A stretch of 17,983 nt of DNA from DATKDU01 sp035512595 (GTDB taxonomy: Bacteria; Planctomycetota; Planctomycetia; Pirellulales; Pirellulaceae): contig DATKDU010000081.1 of the NCBI GenBank assembly GCA_035512595.1, positions 1 through 17,983 of the forward strand, read 5' to 3'. Below, one piece after another: positions 14,144-17,983 of this stretch; positions within the stretch are counted from its first letter, which is position 1; each line of letters begins with the position of its first letter. Under the pieces are notes generated by a model, which was not told the origin of the DNA, ran no database searches, and saw only the letters and a program-made list of their open reading frames with translations. A program made the position numbers and the translations under genes.

Positions 14144-14150
14144 AAGGAGG
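14144..14150 (+). promoter_or_regulatory. Ribosome binding site deciding the kinase start
   Basis: AAGGAGG lies five bases before GTG at 14156-14158. This sets the kinase start at GTG, rather than at the ATG 62 codons upstream, which has no such site and would add an N-terminus unlike any membrane sensor. Confidence 0.8.
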
Positions 14151-14155
14151 TCGCC

Positions 14156-15808
14156 GTGGTCCAGTTATTTTTCGCCCGCTGGCCGATCAAGTACAAGCTG
14201 CTGCTCTGCACAGCGCTGCTGCTGGTGATCGTTGCCATTCTCGCGGTCAGCAGCTTGCACGGCTCCTACGCGTATCGCGAGTTGGCCAAGACCGTGAGCT
14301 GGCGGTCGGCAGAGTTTCCGCTCGTCGATGAGCTCACCGGCCGCATTCGCAACCTGGAAAGGGCCGTGCGCCGCCACGAGTCGGAGATCGATCGCATTGC
14401 CCTCAGCCCGTTCAGCGCCGTCGAATTCAACCTTCGCGAGCATACCTTTTACGAGGGGCTGATCAAGCTCGACGATTCGATCCGCAAGTATCGCAGCCTG
14501 ATCGAACATGACCTGCCGCAGTTCGGGACGATCTCCGATCGGCGGGGCGATCGGGCCATTCTGGAAAAAATGTCCGAAAGGCTCGCGGAGCTGAAAAAGC
14601 TTCAGTTCCGCTCGGAGCGGTTCATTGATGCAGAGCAGCAGCAGCACCTGGACGGTCTGGCGACCAAAGTGGATGAGATCGAAGAGCTGGCGCAAAAACT
14701 TCGCGAGCAGCTCTACAGCCGCATGCAAAGCCTCTCGGCCGAGGTCCGCGTCGAATACCAGGCGTGGATCGGTCTATCGTGGATGTCTGCGGTTGCCGCC
14801 GCCGTCGTGCTCGTCGTATTGCTGCGGCTGTTCTATGCCTGGGTGATGAACCCGCTGCAAGTCTTGATCGACGGCTCGCGGCGGATCGCCAAGAGCGACG
14901 ACTTCGCCCATCGCATCCGCCTGGCGACGCAGGACGAAATGGCCGAGCTGGCCGAGAGCATGAACGCCATGACCGCCCGCTTCCTGACGATCAAGACCGA
15001 TCAGGAAGAAACGATCCGCCGCCGCACGCAGGAAGTGGTTCGCAGCGAGCAGCTCGCCAGCGTCGGCTTCCTGGCTGCCGGCGTGGCCCACGAGATCAAC
15101 AATCCGCTGGCTTCGATCGCCCTGTGCGCCGAATCGCTCGAATCGCGCGTCCACGACATTCTTTCCGCAGACGATTCCCGCCCCGCGCAAGAGCAGAACG
15201 GCGAAGTCGCCATCCTGAAAAAATACCTGCGCCGCATTCAGGAGGAGGCCTTTCGCTGCAAGGAGATCACCGGCCGGCTCCTCGATTTCTCCCGCGTAGG
15301 CAACACCCGCAAGGAAGCGACCGACATGACCGAGCTGGTCCAGGGCGTGATCGAAATGGTCAGCCACCTGGAAAACTACCGCGACAAGCGCATCGAGTTT
15401 GTTCCAGGACAGCGGGTCGTCGCCACCGTCAATCCGCAGGAAATGAAGCAGGTCGTGCTCAACCTGGCGACCAACGCCTTGGATAGCGTCGAACCTGGCG
15501 GCAAGGTCTCCGTGACGCTGGCCAAGTCGGGGCCGTTTGCCGAGCTGGTCGTTCGTGACAACGGCTGCGGCATGACGCCGGAAGTCTTGAAACACCTGTT
15601 CGAGCCCTTCTTCACCCGCCGCCGCGACGGCAAAGGAACCGGGCTCGGACTGTCGATCACCTGCCGCATCATCCACGAACATGGCGGCTCCATCGAGCCC
15701 GCCTCGGGCGGCCCCGGCAAGGGGTCGCAGATGAAGGTCCTGCTGCCGCTTCTCGCCGCTGAAAACAAAAATGAAAGACAAATCCAAAAGCGAAACCAGG
15801 CCGCATAG
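14156..15808 (+). CDS. Membrane-bound sensor histidine kinase (HAMP, HisKA, HATPase)
   Basis: A 550-residue protein from the GTG start. TM1 (about 12-33) and TM2 (about 207-228) flank a roughly 170-residue helical periplasmic sensor region. HAMP follows (231-275), then HisKA with the phospho-acceptor His312 in GVAHEINNPLAS, then the ATPase domain with N-box Asn436-Asn440 (LNLATNALDS), G1 DNGCGM (468-473), F-box FEPFFT and G2 GTGLGLS (494-500). It resembles NtrB/AtoS-type kinases that partner sigma-54 activators. The downstream regulator starts inside its 3' end with a 38-base overlap, which strongly indicates a cognate pair. The periplasmic part has no PAS or Cache motif I recognise, so the signal is unknown. 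Confidence 0.93.
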   Translation: MVQLFFARWPIKYKLLLCTALLLVIVAILAVSSLHGSYAYRELAKTVSWRSAEFPLVDELTGRIRNLERAVRRHESEIDRIALSPFSAVEFNLREHTFYEGLIKLDDSIRKYRSLIEHDLPQFGTISDRRGDRAILEKMSERLAELKKLQFRSERFIDAEQQQHLDGLATKVDEIEELAQKLREQLYSRMQSLSAEVRVEYQAWIGLSWMSAVAAAVVLVVLLRLFYAWVMNPLQVLIDGSRRIAKSDDFAHRIRLATQDEMAELAESMNAMTARFLTIKTDQEETIRRRTQEVVRSEQLASVGFLAAGVAHEINNPLASIALCAESLESRVHDILSADDSRPAQEQNGEVAILKKYLRRIQEEAFRCKEITGRLLDFSRVGNTRKEATDMTELVQGVIEMVSHLENYRDKRIEFVPGQRVVATVNPQEMKQVVLNLATNALDSVEPGGKVSVTLAKSGPFAELVVRDNGCGMTPEVLKHLFEPFFTRRRDGKGTGLGLSITCRIIHEHGGSIEPASGGPGKGSQMKVLLPLLAAENKNERQIQKRNQAA

Positions 15809-17165
15809 CCGTCTGAAACTCCTGTTTGCCGACGACGAAGCCGCGCTGCAGGAGCTGATGAGCCTGGAAATCCCCCGCATGGGGCACGAGGTCACCGTCT
15901 GCCCCGACGGCGCAACTGCCGTCGCCGCGCTGCAGCGCAACACCTACGACTGCATCATCGTCGATCTCGACATGCCCGGCATGAACGGCCTGGAGGTGAT
16001 CCAGCACTGCCAGTCCCTGGCCCCCGAGACCGACACCGTCGTCCTCACTGGCAAAGCGTCGTACGAGGCGGTGCTGCAAGCCCTCAAGCTCGGCGCGTTC
16101 GACTTCCTCACCAAGCCCTGCAAGCTGATCGAGCTCAAAGCCCTGCTGGCCCGCGTCGCCAGCAAGCGGGAGTGGGTCAACAAGTACCGGGCGCTCAAGC
16201 ACCAGCTCGACAGGGCCGAAGGGAAGACCGAGCTCGTCGGCAGCAGCAAAGGAATGGAGCAGGTCAAAAGCCTGATCGAGAAGGTCGCGCCGACGAATTC
16301 CACCGTCCTCATCCTCGGCGAGACCGGCACTGGCAAGGAGCTCGTCGCCCGCGCGGTCCATCAGCGGAGCCTCCGCGCGAATATGCCGTTCGTGGCGATC
16401 AATTGCGGTGCCCTGCCGGAGTCGCTCATTGAGAGCGAGCTGTTCGGCCATCGCAAAGGGGCCTTCACCGGCGCCGATGAGCACCGCGTCGGTCTGTTCG
16501 AAGTCGCCAGCGGCGGCACCATCTTTTTGGACGAGGTCGGCGAGCTGCCCAAAGCGATGCAGGCCAAGCTGCTGCGCGTGCTGGAATCGGGGGAAATCCG
16601 CCGCGTCGGCGAAAACCAGGCGTTCGAGGTGGATGTCCGCGTGATCTGCGCGACGCATCGCGACCTGCCGCTGATGGTCGAATCGGGCGATTTCCGCGAA
16701 GACCTCATGTACCGGATCAACACGTTCGAGGTGACGATCCCCGCTCTGCGCGACCGGCTCTCGGACATTCAGGAGTTGGCCGAGCACCTGGTGCGGCGGT
16801 TCAAGCCGGGGATCAAGCCGGAGGACCAGGTATTCACCGACGACGCCATCGAGCTTCTCAAGTCCCACTCCTGGCCCGGCAACGTCCGCGAGCTGGCCAA
16901 CGTCATCGAGCACGCCACCATCCTCTGCGAGCGGCCGCCAATCACCGCCGAGCATCTGCCGCAGCGGTTTGCCGCCCGCAAGGGACCGGCCAAGCTCAAG
17001 CTGGCCGCGCCGATGACCCTTCGCGACCTGGAGATGCAGGCGATCTACGACGCGCTCGAGCGGCACGAAGGCAATAAGCCGGCCGCGGCCGAAGAGCTCG
17101 GCGTCAGCCTCAAAACCCTCTACAACAAGCTCAACCAGGCGGCAGAGACGGAGAAGGCGGCGTGA
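15771..17165 (+). CDS. Sigma-54-dependent response regulator (NtrC family)
   Basis: A 464-residue protein. The receiver domain (14-130) has Asp21 and Asp22, phospho-acceptor Asp65 (IIVDLDMPG), Thr93 and Lys115. The AAA+ domain (about 154-385) has Walker A GETGTGKE (183-190), the sigma-54 contact loop GAFTGA (230-235) and Walker B IFLDE (251-255). A Fis-type helix-turn-helix follows (about 420-457: KPAAAEELGVSLKTLYNKL). It should remodel sigma-54 polymerase at distant target promoters once phosphorylated by the neighbouring kinase. The ATG at 15771 is the only usable start before the receiver acidic pair and lies inside the kinase gene. No ribosome site is seen, so translation is probably coupled. 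I found no convincing -24/-12 promoter in the window. Confidence 0.95.
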   Translation: MKDKSKSETRPHSRLKLLFADDEAALQELMSLEIPRMGHEVTVCPDGATAVAALQRNTYDCIIVDLDMPGMNGLEVIQHCQSLAPETDTVVLTGKASYEAVLQALKLGAFDFLTKPCKLIELKALLARVASKREWVNKYRALKHQLDRAEGKTELVGSSKGMEQVKSLIEKVAPTNSTVLILGETGTGKELVARAVHQRSLRANMPFVAINCGALPESLIESELFGHRKGAFTGADEHRVGLFEVASGGTIFLDEVGELPKAMQAKLLRVLESGEIRRVGENQAFEVDVRVICATHRDLPLMVESGDFREDLMYRINTFEVTIPALRDRLSDIQELAEHLVRRFKPGIKPEDQVFTDDAIELLKSHSWPGNVRELANVIEHATILCERPPITAEHLPQRFAARKGPAKLKLAAPMTLRDLEMQAIYDALERHEGNKPAAAEELGVSLKTLYNKLNQAAETEKAA

Positions 17166-17247
17166 GTCAGGGACCAGGAGTCAGGGACCAGGAGTCAGGG
17201 GCCAGGGGCCAGGGACCAGGAGCCAGGGGACAGGAGACAAGGGACCC
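17164..17247. repeat. Twelve-unit heptamer tandem array
   Basis: The sequence divides exactly into twelve 7-base units of form GRGNCAG or a near variant. Units include GAGTCAG (3 times), GGACCAG (3 times), GGGCCAG (twice), GAGCCAG, GGGACAG, GAGACAA and GGGACCC. The first unit overlaps the response-regulator stop codon. The first five units alternate two heptamers, so a 14-base super-unit is also present. It is directly followed by the palindromes at 17249-17296. Confidence 0.85.
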
Positions 17248-17248
17248 T

Positions 17249-17296
17249 CGTTACGAGGCTCTGCCTCGTAACGCACAAACCCGAGGCTCCGCCTCG
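17249..17296. repeat. Pair of small hairpins after the response regulator
   Basis: The first is CGTTACGAGGC (17249-17259), perfectly complementary to 17263-17273 around TCT. The second is CGAGGC (17282-17287) with GCCTCG (17291-17296) around TCC. They are eight bases apart and share the arm word CGAGGC. They are placed like a 3'-end element of the two-component operon but lack a T-run, so they may stabilise the mRNA end rather than terminate. Confidence 0.7.
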
Positions 17297-17878
17297 CCGG
17301 GAGTGGCGCGGTCCGGCATGTTCCGAGCCGCACAAGAGTTAAGAAAACTCGCGCATCAGCGGCAAAGTCTTGCTGCACCGCGAGTTAAGTGCAAAACGGG
17401 CCTCCCGCCGCACAAGGGTTAACAAGACCCGGTCCTGCGGCTCCCACGCTGCGCGATAACACTTTTTTCGCGGCCGCCCGGCGGGCGCTTGTGGACGGAT
17501 GTACCAACCCGGCAGGGACTTGCGCCAACGGGCGCGCTCCGGGTGAATTGCCAGTTGATAACAGTCGGTTTAGCCCCGGCATTCACGGTCGCCTGGCGGG
17601 CACGCCCGGGAGGTTTTTTGACAGCAAAGGGGGGGTTCTGTCAAAAAACCTGTCAAGCTGGGCAGCCTCGGCAGTCCGCGAACCTCCCCCTCTCCCTCTG
17701 GGAGGGCCGGGGTGAGGGTGCCTCGAGAGGGGCCGGCGGGAGCGTACCGGGACCAGCCCTACGCCACTTTCGTCCGTGGGTCGATGGGAATTAAATTTTC
17801 AAAGAACAAACGGGGCGCAAGCCCCCGTGCTGACATTCTACGCACTAACCCGCATTTCTCACTGCGCAGAAGAAACGA
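17297..17878. other. Repeat-rich intergenic stretch without a gene
   Basis: No reading frame here has protein-like character. Contents: a direct repeat, CCGCACAAGRGTTAA, at 17328-17342 and 17408-17422, exactly 80 bases apart; an inverted repeat AACTCGCG (17346-17353) with CGCGAGTT (17379-17386); the long palindrome at 17611-17651; a CCCTC/GAGGG hairpin with TGG loop at 17694-17706, inside a C-rich then G-rich motif; and ACGGGG/CCCCGT near 17810-17828. An AT-rich patch near 17788-17806 may mark the left part of an insertion element. Confidence 0.5.
17611..17651. repeat. Perfect 14-base-pair inverted repeat with T6 arms
   Basis: AGGTTTTTTGACAG (17611-17624) is perfectly complementary to 17638-17651 around a 13-base G-rich loop. 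The T-run lies inside the stem rather than after it, so it is not a normal terminator. No flanking target duplication is visible. It could be paired terminal repeats of a deleted element, or a stand-alone palindrome. Confidence 0.7.
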
Positions 17879-17941
17879 GTGGCCTACTTGAGCCATAAGT
17901 TGTTGAACTGACGACAACTTGGACTTGAGCAAGGAGGCCAC
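17879..17941 (+). promoter_or_regulatory. Leader hairpin enclosing the transposase ribosome site
   Basis: GTGGCCT (17879-17885) pairs with AGGCCAC (17935-17941), and inside it AAGTTGT (17897-17903) pairs with ACAACTT (17914-17920). The ribosome site AAGGAGG (17931-17937) lies partly in the outer stem, which would limit translation. ACTTGAGC is repeated directly at 17886-17893 and 17923-17930. Hairpins that block transposase translation are known in other IS elements. Confidence 0.5.
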
Positions 17942-17944
17942 CCG

Positions 17945-17983
17945 ATGACGACAGAGTGTAGCGGACGTTCGTTCGATTTCCAG
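17945..17983 (+). CDS. Start of a probable IS1380-family transposase (cut by window edge)
   Basis: Thirteen codons are visible: MTTECSGRSFDFQ. A strong ribosome site, AAGGAGG, lies seven bases before the ATG. From memory, IS1380-type transposases often begin with an MTTEC-like stretch, a short spacer and an F-x-F/Q element before a DGG motif, so this is a likely but not proven assignment. The rest lies outside the window. No terminal inverted repeat can be verified from here. Confidence 0.5.
   Translation, partial: MTTECSGRSFDFQ

Noticed and set aside
15669..17066. Long minus-strand open frame opposite the response regulator
   Set aside because: The plus strand carries complete receiver, AAA+ and helix-turn-helix motifs. 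The complement shows none.
17164..17296. CRISPR array in the repeat-rich tail
   Set aside because: The units are contiguous 7-base repeats and isolated hairpins without unique spacers of regular length, and no cas gene is nearby.
17384..17390. GTTAAGT resembling the R' core of an integron attC site
   Set aside because: The matching R'' core (complement of this heptamer) is not found upstream at the required place, and no integrase or cassette is nearby.
17759..17941. 60-codon minus-strand open frame ahead of the transposase start
   Set aside because: It covers only the leader palindromes and has no ribosome site, so it is more simply explained as a by-product of the IS leader.

Overview
The window is GC-rich chromosomal DNA that most resembles a planctomycete of the Pirellula type. 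This is inferred from several things together: the short 'FxFSxRTL' membrane anchor on the first protein, a glycine-tailed RRM protein, a stand-alone RNA polymerase alpha C-terminal domain, a large two-metal alkaline phosphatase, and many small palindromic and tandem repeats between genes. No rRNA, tRNA or CRISPR array was seen.

Layout. Positions 1-1593 hold a minus-strand gene pair: an unknown helical protein, then a membrane-anchored thioredoxin-fold-like protein. An RRM RNA-binding protein (1876-2193) follows on the plus strand, with a strong terminator, and converges on a secreted alkaline phosphatase (2289-3920, minus). Divergent from the phosphatase is a two-gene operon: an ArsC/low-molecular-weight phosphatase-like protein (4095-4478) and a multi-pass membrane protein (4481-5254). 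Positions 5261-7320 hold three minus-strand genes: an alpha-CTD protein, a small secreted aromatic-rich protein and an eight-helix membrane protein. Positions 7321-8356 have no intact gene. They carry a frameshifted transposase remnant and several hairpins.

An ABC export operon (8357-11599) encodes an HlyD-type adaptor, an ATPase and an ABC-2 permease. It converges on, and overlaps, a membrane-anchored transglutaminase-like protein (11553-12410, minus). After a 482-base gap comes a Gfo/Idh/MocA-like protein that lacks the usual catalytic residues (12893-13918). A histidine kinase and a sigma-54-dependent response regulator follow with overlapping ends (14156-17165). The last 780 bases are repeat-rich. 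The window ends in the first 13 codons of a probable IS1380-type transposase behind a hairpin leader.

No classical defence or biosynthetic system is visible. The most unusual signals are: (1) four intergenic arrays of 7-base tandem units resembling the STRR heptamers described in cyanobacteria; (2) a set of tri-nucleotide-loop hairpins, three times found as close pairs in gene gaps; (3) several enzyme-family proteins missing expected catalytic residues; and (4) the stand-alone alpha-CTD with its DNA-contact residues kept.
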